Of a DNA stretch of 64,000 nt, positions 9,444 to 20,678 are shown piece after piece. The notes beneath the pieces are model-generated. The model saw only the letters and a list, made by a program, of their open reading frames with translations. It was not told where the DNA came from and ran no database searches. The first letter of the stretch is position 1; each line of letters opens with the position of its first letter. The translations under genes and the position numbers were made by a program. The DNA comes from Flavobacteriaceae bacterium EG-1 (GTDB taxonomy: Bacteria; Bacteroidota; Bacteroidia; Flavobacteriales; Flavobacteriaceae). The stretch is from NCBI RefSeq assembly GCF_009649685.1, contig NZ_WJPK01000002.1, positions 288,202 through 352,201 of the forward strand, in the 5' to 3' direction.

Positions 9444-11630
9444 TTAATCATCGAGAAGTATTTCAAGAATTTCAATAGCTGTTTCACTAATTTTTGTCCC
9501 TGGACCAAAAATAGCTATAGCTCCGGCGTCGAAAAGATATTGATAATCTTGTTTCGGCACTACTCCACCAACAATTACCATTATATCATCGCGTTTATAT
9601 TTTTTAAGCTCATTAATAACTCGTGGTACAAGAGTTTTGTGCCCTGCAGCTAGAGAAGAAACTCCTAATATATGTACATCATTCTCTACTGCTTGTTTAG
9701 CGGCTTCTTCTGGTGTTTGAAAAAGTGGTCCAATATCTACATCAAAACCTAAATCTGCATAACTAGTCGCAACTACTTTAGCGCCACGATCATGACCATC
9801 TTGCCCCATTTTAGCAATCATAATTCTAGGTCGCCTTCCATCCTGAATTGCAAAACGATCTGCCATTTCTTGCGCCTTTTTAAAACTACTATCGTCCTTT
9901 ATTTCTTTAGAATACACTCCTGAAAATGAATTAATTACCGCTTTATGCCGACCAAAAACAGTCTCAAGTGCCATACTTATCTCCCCTAAGGTCGCTCTTA
10001 CTCTAGCAGCATTTACTGCTAAAGCTAACAAATTGTTAGCTTCTTTTTGTGACGAAACAAGAGTTTCTTGCAACTCAATCATTTTAAATTTTGCAGCCGA
10101 AGTTAGTTTTTCAAGAGCAGTGTGCACCGCATTCTCATTACGATTTTCTCTTGTTTTGGCTAATCGTTCTAATTGCTTTCTTCGTACTTCCCTATTATCA
10201 ACTTCTAAAATTTGAAGCTCATCTTCTTCTTCAAGTTTATATTTATTTACTCCTACTATAATATCTTGACCACTATCTATTCGTGCTTGTTTCTTAGCAG
10301 CGGCTTCTTCAATTTTCATTTTCGGTATTCCAGCCTCAATTGCCTTGGTCATTCCCCCTAAATCTTCAACCTCTTGTATTAAGCCCCATGCTTTTTCAGT
10401 GAGTTGATCCGTTAGATATTCAACATAATAACTACCTGCCCATGGATCTACAGTTTTGGTTATATGTGTTTCTTCTTGTAAATACAACTGCGTTTCTCTA
10501 GCAATCCGTGCCGAAAAATCTGTTGGTAATGCAATAGCCTCATCTAAAGCATTGGTATGTAAACTCTGGGTTCCACCAAATACAGCAGCTGCAGCTTCTA
10601 TAGTTGTCCTCGCAACATTATTAAAAGGATCTTGCTCTGTTAAACTCCAACCACTTGTTTGGCAATGTGTTCTTAAGGCTAAAGATTTTTGATTTTGAGG
10701 ATTAAATTGCTTCACAATTTTAGCCCATAACATTCTTGCGGCTCTAAGTTTTGCAATTTCCATAAAATGATTCATTCCAATTCCCCAGAAAAAAGACAAT
10801 CGAGGTGCAAAATCATCAATATCTAATCCGGCTTTTATTCCTGTTCTAATATATTCCAATCCATCTGCTAAAGTGTAAGCTAACTCAATATCTGCCGTAG
10901 CTCCAGCCTCATGCATATGATATCCAGAAATACTTATACTATTAAATTTCGGCATAAACTTACTGGTATATTCAAAAATATCGGCCACTAATTGCATAGA
11001 GGGTTTTGGCGGGTAGATATACGTATTTCGCACCATAAATTCTTTAAGAATATCATTCTGAATAGTGCCTTTTAGTTCACAAGGAGAAACGCCTTGCTCT
11101 TCTGCAGCAACAATATAAAAAGCCATTATTGGCAAAACAGCACCATTCATAGTCATCGAAACAGACATTTCATTCAATGGTATTTCATTGAAGAGCACCT
11201 TCATGTCTTCAACAGAATCAATTGCCACTCCTGCTTTTCCGACATCCCCAATTACACGATCATGATCACTATCATACCCACGATGTGTAGGCAAATCGAA
11301 GGCAACCGAAAGTCCTTTTTGACCACCTTTTAAATTCCTTCTATAAAAGGCATTACTTTCTTCAGCAGTAGAAAAACCTGCATATTGTCGTATCGTCCAT
11401 GGTCTTCTAACGTACATTGTAGCATAAGGTCCGCGTAAATATGGAGGAATTCCAGCAACAAAGTTTAAATGTTTGATAGCTGAAATATCTTTTTCAGAAT
11501 ATTCTCGCTTTACACTAATACTCTCAGCTGTTTGATAAAAATCTTTATTACTATCTACTAAACTTTCAACTACTTTTACTTTTATTGCTGATTTTTTAAG
11601 GACGATATGTTGTAACTTCTTTCTACTCAT
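9444..11630 (-). CDS. mutB: Methylmalonyl-CoA mutase, large (catalytic) subunit
   Basis: 728 residues. It interconverts methylmalonyl-CoA and succinyl-CoA using adenosylcobalamin. The N-terminal TIM barrel carries the family stretch [18 protein letters not shown]. The C-terminal B12-binding domain has DGHDRGAK near 606-613, with the His that replaces the lower axial base of cobalamin. Length and motifs match the catalytic subunit. The start overlaps the end of the small-subunit gene by 8 nt. It is the last gene of the carboxylase-mutase operon. No epimerase or MeaB chaperone gene is in the window. Confidence 0.96.
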   Translation of the reverse strand: MSRKKLQHIVLKKSAIKVKVVESLVDSNKDFYQTAESISVKREYSEKDISAIKHLNFVAGIPPYLRGPYATMYVRRPWTIRQYAGFSTAEESNAFYRRNLKGGQKGLSVAFDLPTHRGYDSDHDRVIGDVGKAGVAIDSVEDMKVLFNEIPLNEMSVSMTMNGAVLPIMAFYIVAAEEQGVSPCELKGTIQNDILKEFMVRNTYIYPPKPSMQLVADIFEYTSKFMPKFNSISISGYHMHEAGATADIELAYTLADGLEYIRTGIKAGLDIDDFAPRLSFFWGIGMNHFMEIAKLRAARMLWAKIVKQFNPQNQKSLALRTHCQTSGWSLTEQDPFNNVARTTIEAAAAVFGGTQSLHTNALDEAIALPTDFSARIARETQLYLQEETHITKTVDPWAGSYYVEYLTDQLTEKAWGLIQEVEDLGGMTKAIEAGIPKMKIEEAAAKKQARIDSGQDIIVGVNKYKLEEEDELQILEVDNREVRRKQLERLAKTRENRNENAVHTALEKLTSAAKFKMIELQETLVSSQKEANNLLALAVNAARVRATLGEISMALETVFGRHKAVINSFSGVYSKEIKDDSSFKKAQEMADRFAIQDGRRPRIMIAKMGQDGHDRGAKVVATSYADLGFDVDIGPLFQTPEEAAKQAVENDVHILGVSSLAAGHKTLVPRVINELKKYKRDDIMVIVGGVVPKQDYQYLFDAGAIAIFGPGTKISETAIEILEILLDD

Positions 11631-12978
11631 CGTCCAATCTTTTTTTCTCTACTGCTGTCGCCAAACGACTCTCAACTATAGGTTCAATTTGCGTTTTACC
11701 GAAATCTTTGACTGCAAAAGTATTAACATCCATAGCGGCTTTCATTTTATCTTTTGCAAATTGATATTTATTAACACCTATTAACACCTTATCATTATCG
11801 TCAAAGGATTTCTGCTCTTTCAATGCACTTTTTTCAATCTCAGCTTGTATAATACCTGTTTTCAATTGGGTTAAAAAACCATCTGAAGCCTCAATAGTCT
11901 TGAATAATTCCAGCGCTTTTTCAGCGATTTCTTGAGTTAAAGATTCGATATAATAGGCACCCTCAGCAGCATTATCAACTTTATCAAAATAGCTTTCATT
12001 CTTCAATATCAATAATTGATTTAATGCTATTCTATCTCCAAAATCATTGGGCTCGTGATACAAAACATCATATGGTAGATTGCAAACTAAATCGGCTCCA
12101 CCTAAAACAGCCGACATACATTCGGTACTTGTGCGTAACATATTTACATTATAGTCATATAATGTTTTGTTTCTTTTTGATGGGATTACCATAATAAAGC
12201 ATTCTTCAGACAACTCGTATTCCGAAGCAAGGGTAGCCCATAACAATCGAAGGGCGCGAATTTTAGCTATCTCAAAAAAGTAATTTGATCCTACAGCTAC
12301 TTTAAACAACACTTTTGAAGCATTACTAAAATATTGATTTAAATATTCATTGGCATGTGCCATAGCATAGGCCAATTGTTGAACAATGGTTGCACCTGCA
12401 TTTTGATACAAACCCATATCTACAGTTATATTATTATGGCGGGAATTCTCTAATAAATTAGTAAAAAACTTAAAATCAGCATTTTCATTTAAAAACCAAT
12501 TTCCCGTTTTGGAAAGATTTCCAAGACAATCGAAATGACAATGAACATCTTTTGTATTCTGAATAAAATTTAAAATCGATAGCTGATTTTTAGCAGTTAC
12601 CTTTTGAAAATGAATGTGAATATCAGTCGACTTTAATTCGATAGCCTTCAATAGAACTTTAAAATCAATATTTTCTGAAACGATATCGAACCATATACTT
12701 TCTGCACCATTATTTATCGAATCAAACGCCCTTAAATTAGCCTTGTCAGCAAAATCAACCTCAATAAATTGACCTACTTGCCAACCATTTTTACTTTTTT
12801 GTATACTGTTGGTAACACTATTCTCCTTATGATAAAAAGGTTGTACAGAAATTCCTTCTTGAGAATGCCAAATCAGAGTTTTTTCATAAGCTAACCCTTT
12901 TAGGTCAGCTTCGATTTTCTGCTTCCATTCATTTGCGGAAACTTCTGAAAAATCATCAAACAAGGATGAGTTCGACAT
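11623..12978 (-). CDS. mutA: Methylmalonyl-CoA mutase, small subunit
   Basis: 451 residues, related to the TIM barrel of the large subunit ([14 protein letters not shown] near the start, later [13 protein letters not shown]). It lacks the DxHxxG cobalamin motif and the whole C-terminal B12 domain, so it is a non-catalytic partner, shorter than the roughly 600-residue actinobacterial type but usual for flavobacteria. It overlaps mutB by 8 nt and follows the carboxyltransferase gene with a 25-nt gap. It should form a heterodimer with MutB. Confidence 0.92.
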   Translation of the reverse strand: MSNSSLFDDFSEVSANEWKQKIEADLKGLAYEKTLIWHSQEGISVQPFYHKENSVTNSIQKSKNGWQVGQFIEVDFADKANLRAFDSINNGAESIWFDIVSENIDFKVLLKAIELKSTDIHIHFQKVTAKNQLSILNFIQNTKDVHCHFDCLGNLSKTGNWFLNENADFKFFTNLLENSRHNNITVDMGLYQNAGATIVQQLAYAMAHANEYLNQYFSNASKVLFKVAVGSNYFFEIAKIRALRLLWATLASEYELSEECFIMVIPSKRNKTLYDYNVNMLRTSTECMSAVLGGADLVCNLPYDVLYHEPNDFGDRIALNQLLILKNESYFDKVDNAAEGAYYIESLTQEIAEKALELFKTIEASDGFLTQLKTGIIQAEIEKSALKEQKSFDDNDKVLIGVNKYQFAKDKMKAAMDVNTFAVKDFGKTQIEPIVESRLATAVEKKRLDDE

Positions 12979-13003
12979 GACTATTTTTTATATAAATTAC
13001 GAT

Positions 13004-14545
13004 TTATAAAGGAATATTACCATGTTTTTTCTTAGGCAACTTACTTACCTTATTCTCCAATAAAGTATATGCTTTAATCAGTTTTCTACGGGTGTTTTTT
13101 GGAAGAATAACTTCATCGATAAATCCGCGTTCCGCCGCACTATATGGGTTGGCAAATTTTTCGGCATATTCAGCTTCTTTTTCAGCTAGTTTAGCAATTG
13201 GGTCATCGGCTGATTTTATTTCTTTTCGGAAGATTATCTCACTAGCTCCTTTTGCCCCCATCACAGCAATCTCAGCCCCTGGCCACGCATAATTTAAATC
13301 TGCACCTATGTGTTTCGAATTCATAACATCATAAGCTCCACCGTACGCTTTTCTTGTAATTACTGTAACTTTCGGTACCGTTGCTTCGCTTAAAGCATAT
13401 AGCAATTTTGCACCATTAGTAATAATACCATTCCATTCTTGGTCCGTACCGGGTAAAAATCCTGGCACATCTACTAAAACTAATAAAGGTATATTAAAAC
13501 AATCACAGAATCTTGTAAATCGAGCTGCCTTTTTAGAACTATCCACATCTAACACTCCCGCTAAGCTCATTGGCTGATTGGCAACAATTCCAATACTTTT
13601 TCCACCAAGTCGAGCGAAACCAACAACAATATTATCGGCATAATCTTTATGAATCTCAAAAAAGGTATTTTCGTCAATTACACCATTAATCACCTTACGA
13701 ATGTCATAAGGTTGATTGGGATTCTCAGGCACAATATGTTCTAATTCCTCACGAACTTCATCATTAAACTCAAAAGGAAAGTCAATGGGATAGTCTTCGC
13801 AATTTTGAGGCATGTAGCTAACTAATCTCTTTATCAGACCAATACATGCTATATCGTTCGCGGCAGTCATATGAGTTACTCCTGACTTTGTAGCATGCGT
13901 TTTGGCACCTCCTAATTCTTCCGAAGTTACTTCTTCATTGGTTACAGTCTTTACAACATTAGGCCCAGTTACAAACATATAACTAGAATTTTCAACCATT
14001 AAGGTGAAATCTGTCATCGCAGGTGAATAAACTGCACCACCAGCACACGGACCCATAATAGCAGAAATTTGAGGAATTACCCCCGATGCCATTACGTTTC
14101 TATGAAAAATATCGGCATAACCTCCAAGTGAACGAACACCTTCTTGAATACGAGCTCCACCACTATCATTTAATCCAATAATAGGGACACCTATTTTCAT
14201 GGCTAAATCCATAATCTTGCAAATTTTTTCTGCATGTGTTTCAGATAATGCTCCTCCAAAAACAGTAAAATCTTGAGCATAAACACAAATTTTTCTGCCA
14301 TCAATAGTGCCATAACCAGTTACTACACCATCGCCATAAAAAATTTGTTTTTCCATTCCAAAATCCTTAGTTCGGTGTGTAACCAAAGCTCCCATTTCCT
14401 CAAACGAATTTTCATCAAGCAAGAAATGAATACGTTCTCGAGCCGTTAATTTCTTTTTCGAATGCTGCTTATCAATACGTTCCTGTCCTCCTCCCAAATT
14501 AGATTTAGACAATTTATCTTTAAGTATCTGTTGTTTATCACTCAT
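13004..14545 (-). CDS. pccB: Acyl-CoA (propionyl-CoA) carboxylase carboxyltransferase subunit
   Basis: 513 residues, two crotonase-fold halves of the carboxyltransferase family. Glycine-rich acyl-CoA and carboxybiotin loops are visible ([12 protein letters not shown] in the first half, [10 protein letters not shown] in the second). The length matches PccB. Its place between the biotin carboxylase and methylmalonyl-CoA mutase genes makes propionyl-CoA the probable substrate; acetyl-CoA cannot be excluded from sequence alone. Confidence 0.93.
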   Translation of the reverse strand: MSDKQQILKDKLSKSNLGGGQERIDKQHSKKKLTARERIHFLLDENSFEEMGALVTHRTKDFGMEKQIFYGDGVVTGYGTIDGRKICVYAQDFTVFGGALSETHAEKICKIMDLAMKIGVPIIGLNDSGGARIQEGVRSLGGYADIFHRNVMASGVIPQISAIMGPCAGGAVYSPAMTDFTLMVENSSYMFVTGPNVVKTVTNEEVTSEELGGAKTHATKSGVTHMTAANDIACIGLIKRLVSYMPQNCEDYPIDFPFEFNDEVREELEHIVPENPNQPYDIRKVINGVIDENTFFEIHKDYADNIVVGFARLGGKSIGIVANQPMSLAGVLDVDSSKKAARFTRFCDCFNIPLLVLVDVPGFLPGTDQEWNGIITNGAKLLYALSEATVPKVTVITRKAYGGAYDVMNSKHIGADLNYAWPGAEIAVMGAKGASEIIFRKEIKSADDPIAKLAEKEAEYAEKFANPYSAAERGFIDEVILPKNTRRKLIKAYTLLENKVSKLPKKKHGNIPL

Positions 14546-14572
14546 TATTAAAATTCACTCTAATTTGTATTA

Positions 14573-16045
14573 CTACATCCTGTTTTTATGCCAATTAGAA
14601 TCATTGGCTATAGGTAATTTTAGATTTTTACTATTTTCCAGCAAAAGTTTTAATCCAACCATAGCTGCAACTTTTTGCTCTTCAGCCTTATGTTCCTGCA
14701 TTTTTTCTTGAGAAAAATGATGCTTTACAAAATGCGTGTCAAAATCTCCAGATTTAAATGCTTCGTGCTCACAAACAAACTTACCGAATGCCAAAGTTGT
14801 AGCAACACCCTCTACTTCGTATAATTCAATTGCTTCAATCATTAATTGTATGGCCTCTTCTCTATTTTTTCCATAGCTTATTAATTTAGACAGCATAGGG
14901 TCATAATAAATAGGAACTTCCATGTCCTCCTCAAATCCATCATCTACACGAATACCTGCTCCTACTGGCTTTTTATATGTAGACAAAACACCAATACTAG
15001 GCATAAAGTTTTCCATTGGATCTTCGGCATACACCCTAACTTCAAGTGCATGACCTGAAATAGCTAAATCTTGCTGCGAAAATTCTAATCTTTCTCCTCT
15101 AGCAACTTTAATCTGCTGCTCAACTAAATCGATTCCAGATATCATCTCGGTTACAGGATGTTCAACTTGGAGCCTTGTATTCATTTCGAGAAAATAGAAA
15201 TTTTTATTCTCGTCTAAGAGAAACTCAACGGTACCCACACCCAAATAGTCGCAAGCTTTGGCAACCTTAATTGCTGCTTCTCCCATAGCATTTCTAATTG
15301 CCGGTGTTAATACTATAGAAGGTGCCTCTTCTACTACTTTTTGATGCCTTCTTTGTATGCTACATTCTCTCTCAAAAAGATGCACAATGTTACCATGCGA
15401 ATCTGCCAGAACTTGTATTTCAATATGCCTAGGAGAGCCTACATATTTCTCAATAAAAACCGCTCCATCACCAAATGCTGATTCCGCTTCACTAATAGCA
15501 CGATTCATTTGTTCTGGTAATTGTTCCAAAGTTTGTACCACTCGCATTCCCTTACCTCCACCTCCAGCCGCAGCTTTAATCAAAATAGGAAAACCAATTT
15601 TTTGTGCAATTTTCTTTGCCAATGTTACATCGGTAACCGCTTCATCTATACCGGGCACCATAGGTATATCATAAGACTTTACAGCCTCTTTCGCAGATAA
15701 TTTATTACCCATTACTTCAATTGCATGTACTTTAGGCCCAATGAATACTAACCCGTTCTCAAGAACTTTTCTAGCAAATTCAGCATTCTCACTTAAAAAA
15801 CCATATCCAGGATGGATTCCATCAGCAGCTGTAATTTTAGCAGCCTCAATTACTTTATCTATAACTAGATAAGATTCATTTGATGCTGAATTACCTAAGA
15901 AAACCGCTTCATCCGCAAACTTTACATGCGGAGAATTGCGGTCAGCTTCCGAATATACTGCTACACTTTTTATACCCATTTTTCGGATAGTCTTCATAAC
16001 TCGAAGCGCTATTTCACCCCTATTGGCAACTAATATTTTCTTCAT
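14573..16045 (-). CDS. Biotin carboxylase subunit of the acyl-CoA carboxylase
   Basis: 490 residues. ATP-grasp biotin carboxylase: N-terminal Rossmann-like domain (KKILVANRGEIALR), glycine-rich ATP loop AAGGGGKGMRV, catalytic region ERECSIQRRHQK and EMNTRLQVEHPVTE. The C-terminus ends soon after the carboxylase domain, so biotin is carried by a separate protein, encoded immediately upstream. It carboxylates biotin with bicarbonate and ATP. It is equivalent to AccC or the N-terminal half of PccA; the operon context favours propionyl-CoA carboxylase. Confidence 0.94.
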   Translation of the reverse strand: MKKILVANRGEIALRVMKTIRKMGIKSVAVYSEADRNSPHVKFADEAVFLGNSASNESYLVIDKVIEAAKITAADGIHPGYGFLSENAEFARKVLENGLVFIGPKVHAIEVMGNKLSAKEAVKSYDIPMVPGIDEAVTDVTLAKKIAQKIGFPILIKAAAGGGGKGMRVVQTLEQLPEQMNRAISEAESAFGDGAVFIEKYVGSPRHIEIQVLADSHGNIVHLFERECSIQRRHQKVVEEAPSIVLTPAIRNAMGEAAIKVAKACDYLGVGTVEFLLDENKNFYFLEMNTRLQVEHPVTEMISGIDLVEQQIKVARGERLEFSQQDLAISGHALEVRVYAEDPMENFMPSIGVLSTYKKPVGAGIRVDDGFEEDMEVPIYYDPMLSKLISYGKNREEAIQLMIEAIELYEVEGVATTLAFGKFVCEHEAFKSGDFDTHFVKHHFSQEKMQEHKAEEQKVAAMVGLKLLLENSKNLKLPIANDSNWHKNRM

Positions 16046-16080
16046 TAAAAATTTATTTTGGAATAAAACTTTACAATAAG

Positions 16081-16557
16081 TTATTCCATCTCAATTATAA
16101 TCTGACCTTTCTCAACGGCATCATCCTTTTTTACTCTCACAGATTTCACAATTCCTTCGCCCTCAGAAAGCAGAACATTCTCCATTTTCATTGCCGAAAG
16201 CACAGCAAGTGGTGTTCCCTTCTCAACCGCTTGTCCTTCTGATATTAAAATATCAATTATTAAACCAGGCATAGGTGCAGTTATCTCATTAACCTTTTCT
16301 ACTATTGTAGTTAACAAGCCCATTTCTTTGACCATTTGATCCAGCGAATCGGCAATATCGATTTCATACTTATTGCCATTGACGAATAATGTTAATTTTT
16401 TTTTCGAAAAATTAGCACGTTCTACATGGATTGAATATGATTGATTTTCGCATATTACATGAAAAGCATTAGAGCCATCTTCAATTAAATCGAGAATTTC
16501 TATTTCTTCTGGAGATAATTTTATATTGACATTATTTACTGAAACAGCATAAGCCAT
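16081..16557 (-). CDS. Biotin carboxyl carrier protein of the acyl-CoA carboxylase
   Basis: 158 residues with a C-terminal biotinyl domain; the biotinylation motif SAMKMEN places the target Lys near residue 126. The N-terminal 80 residues form a small beta-rich domain that probably docks on the carboxylase. The Pro-rich link TAPMPGLI precedes the biotinyl fold. It is the first gene of the carboxylase-mutase operon, followed by the carboxylase after 35 nt. Upstream on the minus strand, a TACCTTTA sequence (16592-16599) is a possible -7 element. Confidence 0.92.
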   Translation of the reverse strand: MAYAVSVNNVNIKLSPEEIEILDLIEDGSNAFHVICENQSYSIHVERANFSKKKLTLFVNGNKYEIDIADSLDQMVKEMGLLTTIVEKVNEITAPMPGLIIDILISEGQAVEKGTPLAVLSAMKMENVLLSEGEGIVKSVRVKKDDAVEKGQIIIEME

Positions 16558-16664
16558 AGGCGATTTTATATTGAAATAAATTAGAACAGACTAAAGGTAT
16601 CAAAATTCTAAGGTTTCTTTGACAACAGAACATTCGAACTTAAAATACGAATTGAAGAGTACTA

Positions 16665-17447
16665 TTAAAAATCTTTCTTTTTTGATATAACAACAAGTCT
16701 CCATACCGGCAAAACAGTCCATAATATTAGCATTATTAATGAAACAGTCAGCCCTTGATTAGTTCCAAAAAATTGCTTAAAAACCGCACCAGTATATCCT
16801 AATAATGCTGATATATCTAACTTTAATAAAATTAATGTTCTAGATAAATCAATAGGATTAAACATAGTTGCTGTTAAAGAAAAAGAATCTAAAGGATATT
16901 CTTTAAAAACAATTAAAGACATTAAAAAGAGACCATCATAAATTACAGCCATAAAAAGCCAAAGTAAAACAGCATAGCCAAAACCCTTGATTTTATTTTC
17001 ATTAGTAAGCGCAATATTAAAAGACAAAGCAGTAAATATCAATGTTAAGAAAGCACCAGTAACTAATAGCAAAGTAAAATCAAAAATAGCGTTACTTCTG
17101 AAAATTCCATATGCCACAAACGGTATACCCAAACCTAATACTAAACTTAAAGCTAAGGAACCAGCTACTCCTAAATATTGCCCTGAAAAAATAGAAGATC
17201 TTTTGATTGGTTGCGCTAAAAGAAGTTCAGTAAATTCTTTTGAGTTATAGAAGTACATCACTCCAAATATGGTGCCGATTAATGGGACTAAAACAATTAT
17301 GATATTCATTAAGGTAATGACCGCCTTAGACACGTCGTTATTCAAAAACAGCAATACAAAACCTAAAATTAGATAGAACAGAAAATAGACGTAGCTCCAT
17401 CGGCTACGAATAAGGTCGTAGAAACTATATTTTAATATCTTAAACAT
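16665..17447 (-). CDS. nosY: ABC-2 type permease of the Nos maturation system
   Basis: 260 residues with six predicted membrane helices. It starts LKYSFYDLIRSRWSYVYFLF, an ABC-2 permease N-terminus. It overlaps the ATPase gene nosF by 8 nt and is the last gene of the nos cluster. NosDFY is required to build the copper-sulfur CuZ centre of NosZ in the periplasm, probably by delivering a sulfur species; that role is known from the family, not visible here. Confidence 0.88.
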   Translation of the reverse strand: MFKILKYSFYDLIRSRWSYVYFLFYLILGFVLLFLNNDVSKAVITLMNIIIVLVPLIGTIFGVMYFYNSKEFTELLLAQPIKRSSIFSGQYLGVAGSLALSLVLGLGIPFVAYGIFRSNAIFDFTLLLVTGAFLTLIFTALSFNIALTNENKIKGFGYAVLLWLFMAVIYDGLFLMSLIVFKEYPLDSFSLTATMFNPIDLSRTLILLKLDISALLGYTGAVFKQFFGTNQGLTVSLIMLILWTVLPVWRLVVISKKKDF

Positions 17448-18150
17448 TAGTACTGGTGTTTGCTATTGCCGCTATGGCGTGTTCTAAATCAGATTGATCC
17501 GTCTTTATCTTTAATTCTTCTATACTGCCCTTAAAGTATATTTTACCTTCTAATAGATAAACAATCTCGTCTGCAATCTCTGCTACAAACTGCATTATAT
17601 GAGACGTAATTAAAATGGTTTTCCCTTTTGCTTTCTCCTGTTTTATCAGTGTTTTTAAATGAATTAAAGACGCTGGATCTAACCCTGTAGTTGGTTCATC
17701 AAGAATAAGTAAGGGGCATTCGAACATAAAGGCTAAAACAATATTCACTTTTTGTTTGGTTCCTCCTGAAAGTGTTGACAATTTTTTATCTAAAAATGAC
17801 TCTAGACCGAAACGCGAAATTAAGACCTCCTCATTACTAGGCATTTGGCGTAAGTCTTTAATCATGCGAATAAGTTCTTTCACTTTTAAGTTTCCAGGGA
17901 AATTAGCAATCTGTGGGAGGTAATCGATTTCTTTACGGTATTTCCAGTTTTTTTTAATAGTGGTACCCCCCACAGAAATAGTGCCTGAATTTGGTACAAC
18001 CATACCTAAAACACTCTTAATTAGTGTTGTTTTACCGGACCCATTGGGGCCCAATACAGCGAAAATTCCACCCTTATCTATACTCAGATTAAGACCAAGC
18101 AACACTTCGTTCTTGCCAAACTTTTTATATAAATTCTCTACCTCTATCAT
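17440..18150 (-). CDS. nosF: ABC transporter ATPase of the Nos maturation system
   Basis: 236 residues. Walker A GPNGSGKTTL, signature LSGGTKQKV and Walker B LLILDEPTTGLDP are all intact. It partners the NosY permease (8-nt overlap) and the NosD beta-helix protein (4-nt overlap, ATGA), so the three are translationally coupled. Its function is energising CuZ assembly for nitrous oxide reductase. Confidence 0.92.
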   Translation of the reverse strand: MIEVENLYKKFGKNEVLLGLNLSIDKGGIFAVLGPNGSGKTTLIKSVLGMVVPNSGTISVGGTTIKKNWKYRKEIDYLPQIANFPGNLKVKELIRMIKDLRQMPSNEEVLISRFGLESFLDKKLSTLSGGTKQKVNIVLAFMFECPLLILDEPTTGLDPASLIHLKTLIKQEKAKGKTILITSHIMQFVAEIADEIVYLLEGKIYFKGSIEELKIKTDQSDLEHAIAAIANTSTNV

Positions 18151-19385
18151 AATGCTTTTTTCATTAAAGGATTAGCATCTAACAAATTGTCTGGTGTGAA
18201 AACTGGAGATACTTTCTCTGAAAAATCAATAATATCCATGAATAAACTTCTTAATAACACAATGGTCTCTGGAGTTTTATTCACGATATATGAAAATAGT
18301 TTTACAGGTCTATAGGGTACATCCCCTATACCGTTTTTATCTAAATCATAACCGGTGTACGCACTCCAATAATTTTGATTAAAAACATTGTCGTTAAGTT
18401 TACTATTATAAGAGATATCAAAAGAATTGTGCAAAAAATTATTTCTGCTAAAAGTATTAGCATAACAGGCCCCAAGAACTTTTATAGCCCATCCGTTTTT
18501 TATAAAATTATTTTTCTCATATACAATACGATTAGAGCCTTCGATGTTCACGCCAATAGTATTCTCTTCGAAAGTGTTTCCTACTATTTCAGCATCGTTA
18601 ATTTCTTTTAATAGCATGCCAAAAGCAGCTGTACCCCAATTCTTTCTGAAGGTATTATTAACCATTTTTATCCGCTTAGAAAACATTACTGCCACTCCAG
18701 CACCATTATTTTCAAACAAGTTATTGGTGTATACATCATCATTAGAAAACATAAAATGGAGGCCGTAGCGTAAATTATCTGTACTAGTATTATCTTTTAT
18801 GGTGATATTATCGGAGAATTCTAAATAAATGCCATCGCGTACATGTTGTACAATATTTTTTTCAACAACTACATTTTTTGAATACCAAAGTTGAATACCG
18901 TTACCTGAGTTATACTCATCTATTGCATCACCTATTATTTTGTTATGATAAACCCTACCGTTGTTGGATTTTTCTAGATAAATTCCAAAAAATAACTTTT
19001 CTAAAACCACATTTTTAATGGTAAAATTTTCACTTTTTACAACGCGAATAGCTGCATAATCAGAAGTATAACTCGTGCCTACATTAATAATAAAAAGTCC
19101 GTCTATAGTAACATTATCAGAAACGATGCGAATAATTTCTCCTTTCTCTTCTCCATCTACAATCGGATAACTATCGCCTTTTATGGTTAAAGGTTTATCA
19201 ATAAGAATATTGTACTCTTTGTACGTGCCTTTTTTTATTAAGAGTGTATCAAATTCAACAGCTATATTTACACCCTCTGAAATGGTTTTAACCTCACAAT
19301 TTGCGCACACTGTAATCGTATTTCCTCTTAGTAAATTGCTAAAGAAGAGAAATGTGAACAGATAGAACATTTGTGAGAACCTCAT
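18147..19385 (-). CDS. nosD: NosD: periplasmic right-handed beta-helix copper/sulfur assembly protein
   Basis: 412 residues with a signal peptide (hydrophobic segment after MRFSQ, cleaved near LLRGN). It then has many repeats of the parallel beta-helix type (NxFxxN, NNxxxNxxGI patterns, CASH/NosD domain). It overlaps nosF by 4 nt and the upstream cupin gene by one nucleotide. NosD binds the NosFY transporter and helps insert the CuZ cluster. Length and repeats match the family. Confidence 0.92.
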   Translation of the reverse strand: MRFSQMFYLFTFLFFSNLLRGNTITVCANCEVKTISEGVNIAVEFDTLLIKKGTYKEYNILIDKPLTIKGDSYPIVDGEEKGEIIRIVSDNVTIDGLFIINVGTSYTSDYAAIRVVKSENFTIKNVVLEKLFFGIYLEKSNNGRVYHNKIIGDAIDEYNSGNGIQLWYSKNVVVEKNIVQHVRDGIYLEFSDNITIKDNTSTDNLRYGLHFMFSNDDVYTNNLFENNGAGVAVMFSKRIKMVNNTFRKNWGTAAFGMLLKEINDAEIVGNTFEENTIGVNIEGSNRIVYEKNNFIKNGWAIKVLGACYANTFSRNNFLHNSFDISYNSKLNDNVFNQNYWSAYTGYDLDKNGIGDVPYRPVKLFSYIVNKTPETIVLLRSLFMDIIDFSEKVSPVFTPDNLLDANPLMKKAL

Positions 19386-19678
19386 TATCTAACAATCAAA
19401 AATTTTGAATTCGTTGTTGCTTTCACCCAATGCTCTGTTCGTTTAGGAAAATTAAAGCTTTGTTGTTTAGCTAAATGATATGGCTCTCCATCAATATGAA
19501 AAACTATATCACCTTCTAAGACAATCAACACAGCATCAGTTGGTGAACTGTGTTCAGGAAATACAGCATCTTTCTCCAAACTAATATTCAAAATATTATA
19601 TTTAGGTGTTTCTACTAAAATTTCCACATGTAACTTGTCAAATTTTTGATCCGCTATTTTATTATTTACTTCGTACAT
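19385..19678 (-). CDS. Small cupin-domain protein in the nos operon
   Basis: 97 residues forming a single cupin barrel: a PEHSSPTDAVLIVLEGDIVF motif with one metal-type His, then FPKRTEHWVKA with a second. No signal peptide is visible, so it is cytoplasmic. It lies between the PNPOx-like gene (4-nt gap) and nosD, hence it is co-transcribed with N2O reductase genes. A role in metal or redox sensing, or protection of the maturation machinery, is guesswork; no family-specific function is known to me. Confidence 0.75.
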   Translation of the reverse strand: MYEVNNKIADQKFDKLHVEILVETPKYNILNISLEKDAVFPEHSSPTDAVLIVLEGDIVFHIDGEPYHLAKQQSFNFPKRTEHWVKATTNSKFLIVR

Positions 19679-19682
19679 TTTA

Positions 19683-20144
19683 TTATGTTTTAAGTGTTCT
19701 TATTTTACCCGTAATTCCATTGATTTTAATTCGATAAATAATCGGCATATCTCTTTTTTGCAACCTGCCAGAAAAATCACTTATAAACTTAGGCTTCTCC
19801 CCTTTAAGTTTTTCTATAGTATCTTGCACCCCTTGTGCAAATTTGTGTAGATATTTTTTAGCGGCACTACCTTCTATTTCTTCAAAAATCCCATGAATTA
19901 AAACTGAACTCCACTCTTGTATCGATTGAACATTTTCCACATGTAAAGTAACTCGATTGTTATTTCGCATAGCCATGATTTTATGACCTATGGCAGCATA
20001 ACTTAGGATACTATTTTCTGATGCATCATAAAAAAGGGTAATCGTTGTAACAAAGGGATCTTTTCCTGAAATGTAGCCCAAATGCCCTAAATAATTCTTA
20101 CTCAAAAATTCTTTGCATTCTTCAATTCCCAAATCAGTTATCAT
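19683..20144 (-). CDS. Pyridoxamine 5'-phosphate oxidase-like FMN-binding split-barrel protein
   Basis: 153 residues of the PNPOx-like split barrel type (NYLGHLGYISGKDPFVTTITLFY start, then SYAAIGHKIMAMRNNNRVTLHVE). This family binds FMN, F420 or heme; HKIMAMRNN resembles the FMN-phosphate contact segment. It is in the nos operon between nosL and the cupin gene. Proteins of this type are often controlled by FNR- or NO-responsive regulators in other bacteria, and could remove reactive nitrogen species, but that is inference. Confidence 0.78.
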   Translation of the reverse strand: MITDLGIEECKEFLSKNYLGHLGYISGKDPFVTTITLFYDASENSILSYAAIGHKIMAMRNNNRVTLHVENVQSIQEWSSVLIHGIFEEIEGSAAKKYLHKFAQGVQDTIEKLKGEKPKFISDFSGRLQKRDMPIIYRIKINGITGKIRTLKT

Positions 20145-20229
20145 AGATTTTTATTTAAATGTTCTAATACCCTCTTTATTTCAAAATTTTACTTTTTCAA
20201 TAGGTTTTACCTCAAAAAAACTATATGAT

Positions 20230-20664
20230 TTACTTATATTTTAGTTGTAATTTTTGCCAATCCAATAACTCGCCTCCATTTTCCAGTTGTATCTTTTTTG
20301 CAACCTCTAAGCTTCCAAAGGCAGATAAGTAATCACCCATTGGACTAGGAATGTTTTTACTAATTAAATATGTAGCAGTTGTAGCATCTATCATTTCACC
20401 AGGCATGTTATAATCGTTCACTAAATATTGAGCAACTGCTGCTTTATCAATCTCTTTTAAATGATTGAGCATACACTCAGTAGCATCAAACGAATAGGTT
20501 CTGCCTTTTTTTGTCATAAACTGTGCGGCATGCTGTTTGTCTACTATAGTCATACTACAATAATGACATCCATCAGATCCATATGCAATTGTTTTAGGAT
20601 TAGAAGTACAGCCAAATAGTATAAAATAAGCTAAAGTTCCAATGATTGTATAATTTTTCATCAC
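20230..20664 (-). CDS. nosL: NosL copper chaperone lipoprotein
   Basis: 144 residues with a lipobox ending ILFGC (Cys 19). The mature part has the NosL copper motif GCHYCSMTI near 32-40 and the downstream DATECMLNHL. NosL delivers Cu(I) to apo-NosZ at the outer leaf of the inner membrane. It is 14 nt downstream of the membrane-protein gene. The length is near the usual 150-190 residues. Confidence 0.9.
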   Translation of the reverse strand: MMKNYTIIGTLAYFILFGCTSNPKTIAYGSDGCHYCSMTIVDKQHAAQFMTKKGRTYSFDATECMLNHLKEIDKAAVAQYLVNDYNMPGEMIDATTATYLISKNIPSPMGDYLSAFGSLEVAKKIQLENGGELLDWQKLQLKYK

Positions 20665-20678
20665 TCGTTTATTTAAGT

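Noticed and set aside
11623-12978. mutA as a truncated pseudogene, because the B12 domain is missing
   Set aside because: The reading frame is intact, overlaps mutB normally, and small subunits of this length are usual in flavobacteria.
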